From Planctomycetota bacterium (GTDB lineage Bacteria > Planctomycetota > Phycisphaerae > Sedimentisphaerales > SM23-30), in contig JAKQBU010000320.1 in NCBI GenBank assembly GCA_029573975.1, positions 1 through 12,969 of the forward strand: a DNA stretch of 12,969 bases, given 5' to 3'. A model generated the notes under the pieces. That model was not told where the DNA came from and did not search any database. It was given only the letters and a program-made list of their open reading frames with translations. A program made the translations under genes and the position numbers. Below, piece by piece: positions 1-7,183 of this stretch (position 1 is its first letter; each line of letters starts with the position of its first letter).

Positions 1-593
1 TGGCGGATAAGCTGCGGGGGTATCTGGGGCTGACGATGGATATATTGGAGCGGCCGGCGAAGGTGCAGGCGGCCTGTGAGGCGCTGATGCCGCATCTGCT
101 GAGCGTGGCGCTGGCGGGGGCGGACCCGGAGAAGAACGTGCCGGTGGGATTCTGGATGCACCGGGGGTGTGTGCCGTTTGTCTCGCATGAGACGTTTAAT
201 AAGTTGTACTGGCCGACACTGAAACCGATTATCGAGGAGTTGTGGCGGCAGGGGCATCAGGTGCTGTTTTACGCGGAAGGGAAGTGGGGGCATCATTTGC
301 AGGCCTTTGCGGAACTGCCGGACAAGAGCATTATTTATCACGTGGACCAGGATGATATTTTTGCGGTGCGGGATGCTTTGGGTCATAAATTCTGCATTAG
401 CGGGGGGATACCGAATTATCTGCTGGCGTTTGAGACGCCGGAGAAGGTGAGGGCGTACTGTAAGAAGGTGATCGACGGGGTGGGGCGGGAAGGCGGGTAT
501 ATTATGGATGCCAGCGCGATCGTGCAGAATGACGCGAAGGTGGAGAATATCAGGGCGATGACGGATTTTACGCGGGAATATGGAGTGTATTAA
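1..593 (+). CDS. Uroporphyrinogen decarboxylase-like (URO-D superfamily) protein, 5' end missing
   Basis: The frame is open from the first complete codon at position 3 to TAA at 591-593, so this is the C-terminal ~197 residues of a gene that begins before the window. The fold family is recognised from the closing part typical of URO-D-like proteins: CISGGIPN, then a GGYIMDAS stretch, then ENIRAM and the terminal REYGVY. The family includes haem-pathway HemE and corrinoid/thiol methyltransferases (MtaA, MtbA). In the position where methyltransferases carry the zinc His-x-Cys pair this protein reads Ala-Glu-Gly (273-281), and where they have a Gly-Cys-Gly near the end it reads Ala-Ser-Ala (510-518). 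A zinc-thiol methyl transfer is therefore unlikely, and HemE activity is not supported by context. The substrate is unknown. The next gene begins 1 nt after the stop, so they are probably co-transcribed. Codons are strongly G-ending, as in the URO-D gene at the right end. [Confidence was not given in the original answer; 0.5 is a placeholder required by the schema.]. Confidence 0.5.
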   Translation, partial: ADKLRGYLGLTMDILERPAKVQAACEALMPHLLSVALAGADPEKNVPVGFWMHRGCVPFVSHETFNKLYWPTLKPIIEELWRQGHQVLFYAEGKWGHHLQAFAELPDKSIIYHVDQDDIFAVRDALGHKFCISGGIPNYLLAFETPEKVRAYCKKVIDGVGREGGYIMDASAIVQNDAKVENIRAMTDFTREYGVY

Positions 594-594
594 C

Positions 595-765
595 ATGGCA
601 GAAGAAATGAAAGTGAAAAGCAAGCCGGGAGTTTGTATTCCGTGGGAGGAAAAACGGAAAGAGATCAAGGCGATTTCCGGGGATGAGGAACTGGTGAAGA
701 AAATCTGGGAAGATAACGAGGCGCTGGCGTATATGTATATCTGGCAGTGTTTGTTATCGTTCTGA
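595..765 (+). CDS. Small hypothetical protein (56 aa) between URO-D-like and Gfo/Idh genes
   Basis: I do not recognise this protein. ATG 595 is chosen because GGAG at 582-585 lies 9 nt upstream; an in-frame ATG at 580 would overlap the preceding gene and has no better ribosome site. The product starts MAEEMKVKSKPGVCIPWEEK and is highly charged (many Lys/Glu) for about 45 residues, then ends in an aromatic, hydrophobic tail (YMYIWQCLLSF). It has two Cys but no Cys-pair motif, no signal peptide and no full membrane span. It starts 1 nt after the upstream stop and ends 27 nt before the Gfo/Idh start, which suggests translational coupling within one operon. It might be a small partner of the URO-D-like protein, but nothing in the sequence proves that. 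A chance ORF is possible, though the spacing and ribosome site argue for a real gene. Confidence 0.55.
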   Translation: MAEEMKVKSKPGVCIPWEEKRKEIKAISGDEELVKKIWEDNEALAYMYIWQCLLSF

Positions 766-792
766 TGAATATTTTTGCAGATGGAGATGAAT

Positions 793-1992
793 ATGGAAAA
801 GAATATTACGCGCAGGGATTTTCTGGGCACAGCGGCGGGGGCGGCGGCTTTTACGATCATCCGGCCGGGAATGGTAAAAGGGGCGGAGGCGAATAGTAAG
901 GTGAAGCTGGGGCTGATCGGCTGCGGGGGGCGGGGGACGTGGCTGGCGGATATTTTTGCCAAACACGGCGGGTATGAGCTGTGGGCGGCGGCGGATTATT
1001 TTGAGGAGAGGGTGAATGCCTTTGGGGAAAAGTTTGCCATTCCGGCTGCGCGGCGGTTTACCACTTTGTCGGGTTATAAGAAGCTGCTGGAGTGCGGCGT
1101 GGAGGCGGTGGCGGTAGAGACGCCGGCCTATTTCCATCCGGAGCAGGCGGCGGCGGGGGTGGAGGCGGGCTGCCATGTGTATGTGGCCAAGCCGGTGGCG
1201 GTGGATATTCCGGGGTGCAAGATGATTGAGGAGAGCGGGAAAAAGGCCACGGAGAAGGGGCTTTGTTTTCTGGTGGATTTTCAGACACGGACGAATGAGT
1301 TTTTTATCGAGGCGGTCCTGCGGGTTCACGACGGGACGATTGGGGAGATTGCCTTCGGGGAGGCAACCTATCATTGTGACCGGCTGGGGATACAGGCTCA
1401 GCCGGGTACGCCGGAGGCGCGGCTGCTAAACTGGTTTTTTGAGAAGACGCTGTCGGGGGATATCATTACCGAGCAGAATATCCATACGCTGGATGTGATG
1501 AACTGGGTCATGGGTGTTCCCCCGCTGCTGGCGACGGGGACGGGGGGCCGCAAGGTTCGGGTTGATGTGGGGGATTGCTGGGATCATTTTGCGGTTTTGT
1601 ATCAGTATCCCAATGGTGTGGGGATTACGTTTAGTTCGCGTCAGTTTGCCGGGTACGGCACGCCGGAGGGGATCAAGAACCGGATGTTCGGCTCGAAGGG
1701 GGTGCTGGAGACCGAATACGGCGGCAATGTGATGATCCGGGGGGAGAATTCGTATCGGGGCGGCAAGACGCCGCAGATTTATTACGAAGGGGCAGCGCAA
1801 AACGTGAAGACATTTTATGATAACATTGTGGGGAAGAAGTTTGATAATCCGACGGTGGCCCCCAGCGTGGCCAGCAACCGGATTACGATCCTGGGCCGGA
1901 CGGCGGCGTATGAAAACCGGCAGGTAAGCTGGGAGGAGAACCTCCGCAGCGAGAGTAGAATGGAGCCGGATTTGAAAGGGCTGAAGGCTTGA
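793..1992 (+). CDS. Tat-exported Gfo/Idh/MocA family oxidoreductase
   Basis: A 399-residue NAD(P)-dependent sugar or polyol dehydrogenase-type protein. ATG 793 is chosen because TGGAG at 782-786 precedes it by 6 nt; in-frame TTG 775, ATG 781 and ATG 787 are less well placed. The N-terminus has a twin-arginine signal (TRRDFLG, residues 6-12) with an Ala-rich hydrophobic stretch and a possible cleavage site near AEA (31-33). The Rossmann fingerprint GLIGCGGRG spans residues 40-48. The family Glu-Lys-Pro motif appears as AKP (132-134), so the acidic residue is replaced but Lys133 is kept. The C-terminal domain has NIHTLDVMNWV with His231 and Asp234 in the usual catalytic region. Length is normal for the family. 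Substrate cannot be told from sequence. A Tat-exported member must fold with its cofactor before export. Neighbours (GH38 hydrolase, sugar isomerase) point to glycan-derived sugars. A GH109-type NAD-dependent glycosidase cannot be ruled out. Confidence 0.93.
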   Translation: MEKNITRRDFLGTAAGAAAFTIIRPGMVKGAEANSKVKLGLIGCGGRGTWLADIFAKHGGYELWAAADYFEERVNAFGEKFAIPAARRFTTLSGYKKLLECGVEAVAVETPAYFHPEQAAAGVEAGCHVYVAKPVAVDIPGCKMIEESGKKATEKGLCFLVDFQTRTNEFFIEAVLRVHDGTIGEIAFGEATYHCDRLGIQAQPGTPEARLLNWFFEKTLSGDIITEQNIHTLDVMNWVMGVPPLLATGTGGRKVRVDVGDCWDHFAVLYQYPNGVGITFSSRQFAGYGTPEGIKNRMFGSKGVLETEYGGNVMIRGENSYRGGKTPQIYYEGAAQNVKTFYDNIVGKKFDNPTVAPSVASNRITILGRTAAYENRQVSWEENLRSESRMEPDLKGLKA

Positions 1993-2022
1993 ACGGTTCC
2001 CCTTTTTTAAGGAGTTTGATCT

Positions 2023-2148
2023 ATGGATACAATTTGGACAAAAAAAGTGGTTATCATATCAATGTGTTTTATAGGTCTGCTCACTGTTGGCGTAAGGAGG
2101 GAACCTTTTGATCCCGCCGCTGTGTTCGAGGATTGCCGAGGGATTTGA
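2023..2148 (+). CDS. Short ORF with N-terminal hydrophobic segment (41 aa), possibly frameshifted
   Basis: I do not recognise this ORF. AAGGAG at 2009-2014 stands 8 nt before ATG 2023, one of the better ribosome sites in the window. The peptide begins MDTIWTKK and continues with a hydrophobic run (VVIISMCFIGLLTVGV, residues 9-24) like a signal anchor, then REPFDPAAVFEDCRGI and stop. It lies 30 nt after the Gfo/Idh stop and ends 87 nt before the GH38 start. The adjacent +1 frame is open from the stop to 2206 and would continue the protein as ERLGLWPVEVFSQIAPPSK, giving about 60 residues. It could be a real small membrane protein, a frameshifted remnant, or a leader peptide for the hydrolase gene. 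Confidence 0.35.
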   Translation: MDTIWTKKVVIISMCFIGLLTVGVRREPFDPAAVFEDCRGI

Positions 2149-2206
2149 ACGGCTGGGACTCTGGCCGGTCGAGGTGTTCTCCCAGATTGCACCGCCCAGC
2201 AAATAA
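2108..2206 (+). other. Overlapping +1-frame tail (TTG-started 32-aa ORF or frameshift extension)
   Basis: AAGGAGG at 2094-2100 stands 7 nt before TTG 2108, which opens a 32-codon frame ending at TAA 2204-2206. It overlaps the 41-residue ORF in the +1 frame. It may be an independent tiny ORF, or the 3' part of the same gene reached by a +1 shift at ATT-TGA (2143-2148). Its last 19 residues (ERLGLWPVEVFSQIAPPSK) look protein-like, but this is a weak argument at such length. Confidence 0.25.
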
Positions 2207-2235
2207 TAACAGAAAAGAAGAAGGGAAAAGATAGA

Positions 2236-5200
2236 ATGACGATCAAGATGCCGTATTCATTTTTTCTGGTTTTGTTCCTGGTTTCTCCGATTTTAGCTGC
2301 TGTTGCCATAACCGATATAGAGCCGACCATATTTTTCCCTCGTCAATCAAATGACCGGGAATTGCGTCAGCTCTACCGCGTTCATATTGCTAATGACAGT
2401 GGGAAGGAGGAGACAATAAAGATCCGTTTTTTTGTCGCAGGGCAAACTGTTATTGAAGAAGATAAGACCATCAAAACCAATACGGATAGTATGGAAGTTG
2501 CCATTCCGGAAATTAGCAGTCCGGCAGAGGCGAAATGTGAGATATGGGATGCGGCCGGCGAATTACTGGATTCGAAACAGATTCCGGTGGTCCCGCAAAA
2601 AAAGTGGAAGATTTTTTGTGCCGCGGTATCCCACCAGGATTTGGGTTTTATTGATTATTATCAGCGGGTCAGGCGGCATGTGCGTGAGAACGGCATTGAA
2701 AAGGCCCTGGAGTGCTGCCGTTTGACGGATGACTGGCCGGAGGATTCCAAATTCCGGTGGACTGTCGAAACCAGTGAGCCGGTACTCCGTTTTATAAATA
2801 TGTACCCGCCGGCAATGGTGGCGGAATTTGTTCGCCGCCTTCGGGAAGGCCGCATCGAACTGGGGGCGCTTCACAATACCATCTCAACCGAGATGGCCGG
2901 TTACGAAGTATTGGCCCGATCCTTTTATAATACCAATCGATATATAGTAGATCAGCTGGGAATCGAACCGGCCAAAGTGGCCCTTATCAACGATGTGGTG
3001 GGTCTGACCCGGTCGCTTCCTCTCTATCTGAAGGAAGCGCAAATTCCTTATTTTATGCACGGCAGTAATATTCCTCACTGTTTGGCGGAGGTTCTGAAAG
3101 AACCGGTGTTTTACTGGACCAGTCCGGATAATGATCAGAATGCGGTTTTATGCCGAACGGATTTTTATTATTCGCCCAACCGGCTTAAAGCCTGGACAGA
3201 AGAGGAAATACAGAAAATCGTGAGTCGTCACGGGGAGAATAGCTGGAAAGCGGATGGTCTGCTCGCTTTCGACAGCGAGGATTTTAGTGTGCCTTCCCTG
3301 AGCAATTCGGAAAATATCCATAAGTGGAATCAGAAGTGGGCCTATCCCCGAATCATCAATGCCACCTTCCGCATGTATTTTGACGATATCCGAAATCAAC
3401 TTTCGCCGTCGGATATCAATTCCTATGACAAAGATGCCCCGGATGCCTGGGCCGATCAGGATAGTACGGATGCCGCCTTACTTGCCAAAGCACGATATGT
3501 GACGGAAAAGATTCCTGCTGCTGAAAAATTTTCCACCTTTGCCATGACCATGTCCGGCGGATATCCGGAAAAAGAAATATGGCAGGCGTATAACCGTTTG
3601 ATCATGTATCATGAGCATACCAATGGCGGCACGGATGGCGGCCGGCCCGATTATTATGAAACCGAAAAGGATATGCACCGCGCCCTGGTGGAGGAAGCGG
3701 AACATTTTTGTGAGAAGGCGATGAATGGCGCTATCGAAAAAATATCCGGCCCGGTAAAAACAGACGGCGACTGCCTGGTGGTCTATAATCCTCTCAATTG
3801 GCCCCGCAGTGATTTGGTAGTGATAGACACCCTGGAACCGGACGTGTGGTTGATAGATGCGGTTACGGGGGAGAAAGTAAAACCTCAGCGGCTGGTTAAT
3901 GGAAAGTACCTGTTTATTGCGGAAAATGTGCCTTCCCTGGGATACAAGACTTTCACTATTGCCGGCGAAAAAGGCGTACCTTCGGAAAGCCGATTGACTC
4001 AAAACAAGATATCCGAAAATTCTTTTTACCGTGTCACTCTGGATACGGAAAAGAATGTGATTGCCAGCATTTTCGATAAATCGCTCCAACAGGAACTCCT
4101 TGATGGCAGTAGTCCCTACCAACTGGGTGAATATCTGTATTATGATCACGATACCCATACCCTGAACCGGGCCAGTTTTACCGATATATCGCTTTATCAC
4201 GGCGAGATCGTGGATGAGATCCACCTGACTCAGGATACCCCGGATACTGCTTATGCCCGACTGGTAATCTATGTTTATCATCCCCTGAAGCGAATCGATT
4301 TTGATTTGCAGGTGGATAAGCTTTCCAATGGCACTAAGCTCAACACCTATATGCCGCTTCAGCGTCCTGCCAAGGAAGCCATATTCTGCGCTTTACCCTT
4401 TTCTGTTCCAGATTTTAGAATCCATCACGAACTCAGCGGCGCGGTGGCGGAGCCGACGGTGAATCAGTTTGCCGGTTCGGAAACCGCGTTTTATGCCATT
4501 CAGCATTGGACGGATGTTTCCAATTCCGATTATGGAATAACTCTCTGTCCCCGGGACTGCCCCATCGTCGAATATGGTTATCCCCGGCCGGCGAACTGGG
4601 ATAGCATTACCGACCGTGAATCGGTTATGCAAAAGCCGGAAAAAAGCCATCTGTTTCTGTATTTAATGAATAACATGTTCTACACGAATGTATGCATAGA
4701 CCAACCGGGTTTCAAGCAATTTCGCTGGTCGCTGAGGAGCCACGAGGAAGAGTGGCGGAAAGGGAAAGCATATACCTTCGGCTGGGATACGTCAAATCCA
4801 TTATTTGCTTGTCGAGTTGATACCCATTCGGACCAAATCAGCAGTCCATCGCATTCCTTTGCGGCAGTGGATGCGGATAACGTTGTTTGTTCGACAGTAA
4901 AACCGGCCGAATCTAACGGTAATGGTTTTATACTGCGTTTCTATGAATTAGCCGGTTTGGATACAGCCGTAAACGTCAAAGTATTCTTCCTGGACAAGAT
5001 TGATTCCGCTATGGCTACTTCGCTTATTGAAAACGATCTTTCCCCCATCCAAATAACCTCTGACAATTCTTTTTCTTTTACCATGAAAGGCCACGGCTTG
5101 CAGACCGTACGAATCACAGCAAAATCGCAGGCCCTACCGGTTGAACAAATGTCCGCCAAGTCCGTATCTGACATGCAGGTGGATCTTTCCTGGACAGCGC

Positions 5201-5880
5201 CTGTTAATAAGCAGCTCAGTCATTATGCCATATACCGCGGGTTACATGCTGATTTTAAGGCCGACAGTCTCTCCTTTGCCGGAACTTCGCAGAATACAAC
5301 TTTTAGCGACGTTCCTGAGCTTGATATAGGAGGCTGGCCCAGCAACATACTGGAATTGGATACCCTGTATTATTACCGGGTGGCGGCGGTTGACAAATAT
5401 AATAATAAAGGCCGGCCTTCTGAGGCGGTTGTCTGTAGAACCCTCCCGACCTCGCAAAGCAATCAAAAACCTCTGCCAGTCCAGGGGCTCCATGCTGTAT
5501 ATGTCACACCGAACGGTCCCGAAAAATATATCCAGCTTTGGTTCTATACGAATTGTGAACCGGATGTGACAGAGTATGCGATTTATCGAGGTTTGACGGC
5601 GGATTTTGTTCCGGAACAATCCAATAGAATAGGCGGAATCGATGTGGAGAAGGAAACGGAAAAGTTTTGTAACACATTTGAATATCCCAAGAAGCAGCTT
5701 GACCGGCAGATATTTTCCGACAAAACCGCAAACGAGAATACGGTATATTATTATAAGGTTTGTGCGATGGATAAAGCCGGTGTTCGAGGCGATTTCTCTG
5801 AATCGGCGGAGATCAAAATGTCCATGCCGCCGCTGGTCACCACCCAAGATCCGGCCGGGGAGAGCGTGGCGCACCCCTGA
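2236..5880 (+). CDS. Secreted GH38 alpha-mannosidase-like glycoside hydrolase with two C-terminal Fn3 domains
   Basis: A 1214-residue enzyme expected to hydrolyse alpha-mannosyl (or related) linkages with a zinc-assisted retaining mechanism. ATG 2236 follows AAGGG at 2221-2225. Residues ~6-24 form a Sec signal peptide, so it acts in the periplasm or outside. An all-beta N-terminal region (~25-120) precedes the GH38 catalytic domain. The four canonical zinc/catalytic positions are visible: His133 and Asp135 (SHQDLGF), the nucleophile-type Asp253 (INDVVG) and His461 (YHEHTNGG). A long beta-rich GH38 C-terminal region follows (~510-960). Two fibronectin III-like modules end the protein (~966-1070 and ~1080-1200), each with a YAIYRGL strand and a YYYRV/YYYKV strand. 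The extra modules make it longer than cytosolic bacterial GH38 enzymes. It is followed after 40 nt by the isomerase gene. Base composition is visibly less G-ending than its neighbours. Linkage specificity cannot be deduced. Confidence 0.93.
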   Translation: MTIKMPYSFFLVLFLVSPILAAVAITDIEPTIFFPRQSNDRELRQLYRVHIANDSGKEETIKIRFFVAGQTVIEEDKTIKTNTDSMEVAIPEISSPAEAKCEIWDAAGELLDSKQIPVVPQKKWKIFCAAVSHQDLGFIDYYQRVRRHVRENGIEKALECCRLTDDWPEDSKFRWTVETSEPVLRFINMYPPAMVAEFVRRLREGRIELGALHNTISTEMAGYEVLARSFYNTNRYIVDQLGIEPAKVALINDVVGLTRSLPLYLKEAQIPYFMHGSNIPHCLAEVLKEPVFYWTSPDNDQNAVLCRTDFYYSPNRLKAWTEEEIQKIVSRHGENSWKADGLLAFDSEDFSVPSLSNSENIHKWNQKWAYPRIINATFRMYFDDIRNQLSPSDINSYDKDAPDAWADQDSTDAALLAKARYVTEKIPAAEKFSTFAMTMSGGYPEKEIWQAYNRLIMYHEHTNGGTDGGRPDYYETEKDMHRALVEEAEHFCEKAMNGAIEKISGPVKTDGDCLVVYNPLNWPRSDLVVIDTLEPDVWLIDAVTGEKVKPQRLVNGKYLFIAENVPSLGYKTFTIAGEKGVPSESRLTQNKISENSFYRVTLDTEKNVIASIFDKSLQQELLDGSSPYQLGEYLYYDHDTHTLNRASFTDISLYHGEIVDEIHLTQDTPDTAYARLVIYVYHPLKRIDFDLQVDKLSNGTKLNTYMPLQRPAKEAIFCALPFSVPDFRIHHELSGAVAEPTVNQFAGSETAFYAIQHWTDVSNSDYGITLCPRDCPIVEYGYPRPANWDSITDRESVMQKPEKSHLFLYLMNNMFYTNVCIDQPGFKQFRWSLRSHEEEWRKGKAYTFGWDTSNPLFACRVDTHSDQISSPSHSFAAVDADNVVCSTVKPAESNGNGFILRFYELAGLDTAVNVKVFFLDKIDSAMATSLIENDLSPIQITSDNSFSFTMKGHGLQTVRITAKSQALPVEQMSAKSVSDMQVDLSWTAPVNKQLSHYAIYRGLHADFKADSLSFAGTSQNTTFSDVPELDIGGWPSNILELDTLYYYRVAAVDKYNNKGRPSEAVVCRTLPTSQSNQKPLPVQGLHAVYVTPNGPEKYIQLWFYTNCEPDVTEYAIYRGLTADFVPEQSNRIGGIDVEKETEKFCNTFEYPKKQLDRQIFSDKTANENTVYYYKVCAMDKAGVRGDFSESAEIKMSMPPLVTTQDPAGESVAHP

Positions 5881-5920
5881 GTATCGGGAGGAATGGCCTT
5901 GCGGCAAAGAGGATTAAAGA

Positions 5921-6805
5921 ATGGAAACAGTGAAAATAAACCGGCGGGAGATGATGAAATATTCGCTGGCCAGTGTAGCTGGCTGGGGTTTGGTAACTGG
6001 CTGCCAAAAGCAATCCCGGAAATCTTCCTCCCGTGCTGGCGGTTTTCAGATAGGGATTTGCGACTGGACGCTGGGGAGGCGGTGTGATCCTTCGTCGCTG
6101 GAACTGGCGGGTCGGCTGGGTTTCGACGGGGTGCAGGTGGATTTCGGTGGGGGGGCGGATAACCTGCCGCTTTTTGATGCTGGGCTGCAGAAGGCATTTT
6201 TGAAGGAGTCGAAAAAACAGGGGGTAGCAATCGGGTCACTGGCGATGGGGGAGTTGAATACGGTTCCTTATAAGAGTGATCCGCGGGCGGAGCAGTGGGT
6301 GGCGGAAGGGATCGAGGTTTGTAAAGCAATGGGCTGCCGGGTCCTTCTGCTGGCGTTTTTCGGGAATGGGGATTTGAAAAATGATCCGCAGGGGATCGAC
6401 ACGGTGGTGGAACGTCTCGGGAAAGCCGCACCCCAGGCGGAAAAAGCGGGTGTAACGCTGGGAATAGAGTCGTGGCTGAGCGCGGAGGAACACCGGGAGA
6501 TATTGAATCGGGTCGGATCGCCGGCGGTAAAGGTTTATTACGATGTAGCCAATTCGCACAAGATGGGTTATGACATTTATCAGGAAATTCGCGAGCTGGG
6601 TGACCGCATTTGCGAATTTCACGCCAAGGATTATGACGGTTTATACGGCCGGGGCAGCATTGATTTTGCTGGGGTACGGGCCGCCATGGATGCTATCGGG
6701 TACCAGGGCTGGATTCATATGGAGGGTACGCAAATGCCGCTGGGGCTGGAACAAAGCTGTTTGTATGATTTGACGTATCTGCGTGGGCAATTCCCGAAGT
6801 CATGA
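5921..6805 (+). CDS. Tat/lipoprotein sugar phosphate isomerase/epimerase-like TIM-barrel protein
   Basis: A 294-residue member of the xylose isomerase-like TIM barrel (AP endonuclease 2) superfamily. ATG 5921 follows AGAGGA at 5908-5913. The N-terminus has twin arginines (NRREMMK, residues 7-13), a hydrophobic stretch and a lipobox VTGC with Cys28, so it is probably a Tat-exported, membrane-anchored lipoprotein. Metal ligands of the tagatose/psicose epimerase type line up as Glu183 (GIES), Asp208 (YYDVAN), His234 (EFHAKD) and Glu268 (HMEGT). Known relatives isomerise or epimerise keto sugars or act on myo-inositol derivatives; the substrate here is unknown. It lies 40 nt behind the GH38 gene and is probably in the same transcript. 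The exported location beside a secreted hydrolase suggests it acts on released sugars rather than cytosolic phosphates. A DNA-repair endonuclease role is unlikely given the export signal. Confidence 0.9.
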   Translation: METVKINRREMMKYSLASVAGWGLVTGCQKQSRKSSSRAGGFQIGICDWTLGRRCDPSSLELAGRLGFDGVQVDFGGGADNLPLFDAGLQKAFLKESKKQGVAIGSLAMGELNTVPYKSDPRAEQWVAEGIEVCKAMGCRVLLLAFFGNGDLKNDPQGIDTVVERLGKAAPQAEKAGVTLGIESWLSAEEHREILNRVGSPAVKVYYDVANSHKMGYDIYQEIRELGDRICEFHAKDYDGLYGRGSIDFAGVRAAMDAIGYQGWIHMEGTQMPLGLEQSCLYDLTYLRGQFPKS

Positions 6806-6808
6806 CAG

Positions 6809-6825
6809 CCCAGTGGCCGTCTGGG
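6809..6825 (+). terminator. Weak hairpin after the isomerase gene
   Basis: CCCAG (6809-6813) pairs with CTGGG (6821-6825) around a 7-nt loop just after the isomerase stop. There is no T run next to it; the nearest is at 6853-6858. It could assist termination of the left operon, but support is thin. Confidence 0.2.
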
Positions 6826-6889
6826 ATGGATGTGGGAATGGGGCGGTCCAGGTTTTTTCTTGCATTTTAAAACCTTTATTTATAAGGTA

Positions 6890-6918
6890 TTGCCTCACTG
6901 CTGAAAAAGCAATATAAT
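6890..6918 (+). promoter_or_regulatory. Sigma-70-type promoter of tRNA-Arg
   Basis: TTGCCT (6890-6895) and a perfect TATAAT (6913-6918) are separated by exactly 17 nt. The expected start near 6925 is about 11 nt before the mature tRNA 5' end, a normal short leader for a tRNA gene. Confidence 0.8.
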
Positions 6919-6935
6919 CGGTGGTTGAATAAGGA

Positions 6936-7009
<74 letters not shown>

Positions 7010-7028
7010 TGGTTTGTAAGCCATTATA

Positions 7029-7054
7029 TGTAAAATAATTAGAATGATTTTACA
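7029..7054 (+). repeat. 8-bp inverted repeat downstream of the tRNA
   Basis: TGTAAAAT (7029-7036) is perfectly complementary to ATTTTACA (7047-7054) across a 10-nt loop, 20 nt after the tRNA 3' end. The stem is AT-rich and has no T run behind it, so by itself it is not a standard terminator. It may protect the precursor 3' end or form a tandem structure with the next hairpin. Confidence 0.5.
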
Positions 7055-7063
7055 GTCTTCCGT

Positions 7064-7085
7064 ACGTATCGGGATTTACGTTTTT
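7064..7085 (+). terminator. Possible intrinsic terminator of tRNA-Arg
   Basis: ACGTA (7064-7068) pairs with TACGT (7077-7081) around an 8-nt loop, directly followed by TTTT and a T-rich stretch to about 7100. The stem is short, so this is a tentative call; its position behind the tRNA fits. Confidence 0.4.
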
Positions 7086-7151
7086 ATTCTGTTTTTTGTT
7101 ATTACTTCCTGGTGTTTTTTTGCACTTATAATGCTGTATTCTGCTTCACTT

Positions 7152-7172
7152 AGCCCGTTTAAGATGCGGGCT
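7152..7172 (-). terminator. Weak hairpin downstream of the adenylate cyclase gene
   Basis: AGCCCG (7152-7157) and CGGGCT (7167-7172) form a 6-bp GC-rich stem with a 9-nt loop, 11 nt beyond the cyclase stop on the - strand. No T run follows on -, so it is at best a weak or Rho-assisted end, or a 3' stabilising hairpin. Confidence 0.25.
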
Positions 7173-7183
7173 GGTAAAGCCGA

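Noticed and set aside
754..1374. Long - strand ORF rich in Pro, Arg and His opposite the Gfo/Idh gene
   Set aside because: A shadow of the G-ending codons on +; composition is typical of antisense frames in such genes.
793..1992. GH109 glycosidase assignment for the Gfo/Idh protein
   Set aside because: The Tat signal and Rossmann fold fit, but I see no decisive GH109 residue set, so only the broader family is called.
5893..6087. ATG with GGGAGG in front between the GH38 and isomerase genes
   Set aside because: The ribosome-site match is too close to the ATG and the frame overlaps the isomerase gene, which has its own site and clear motifs.
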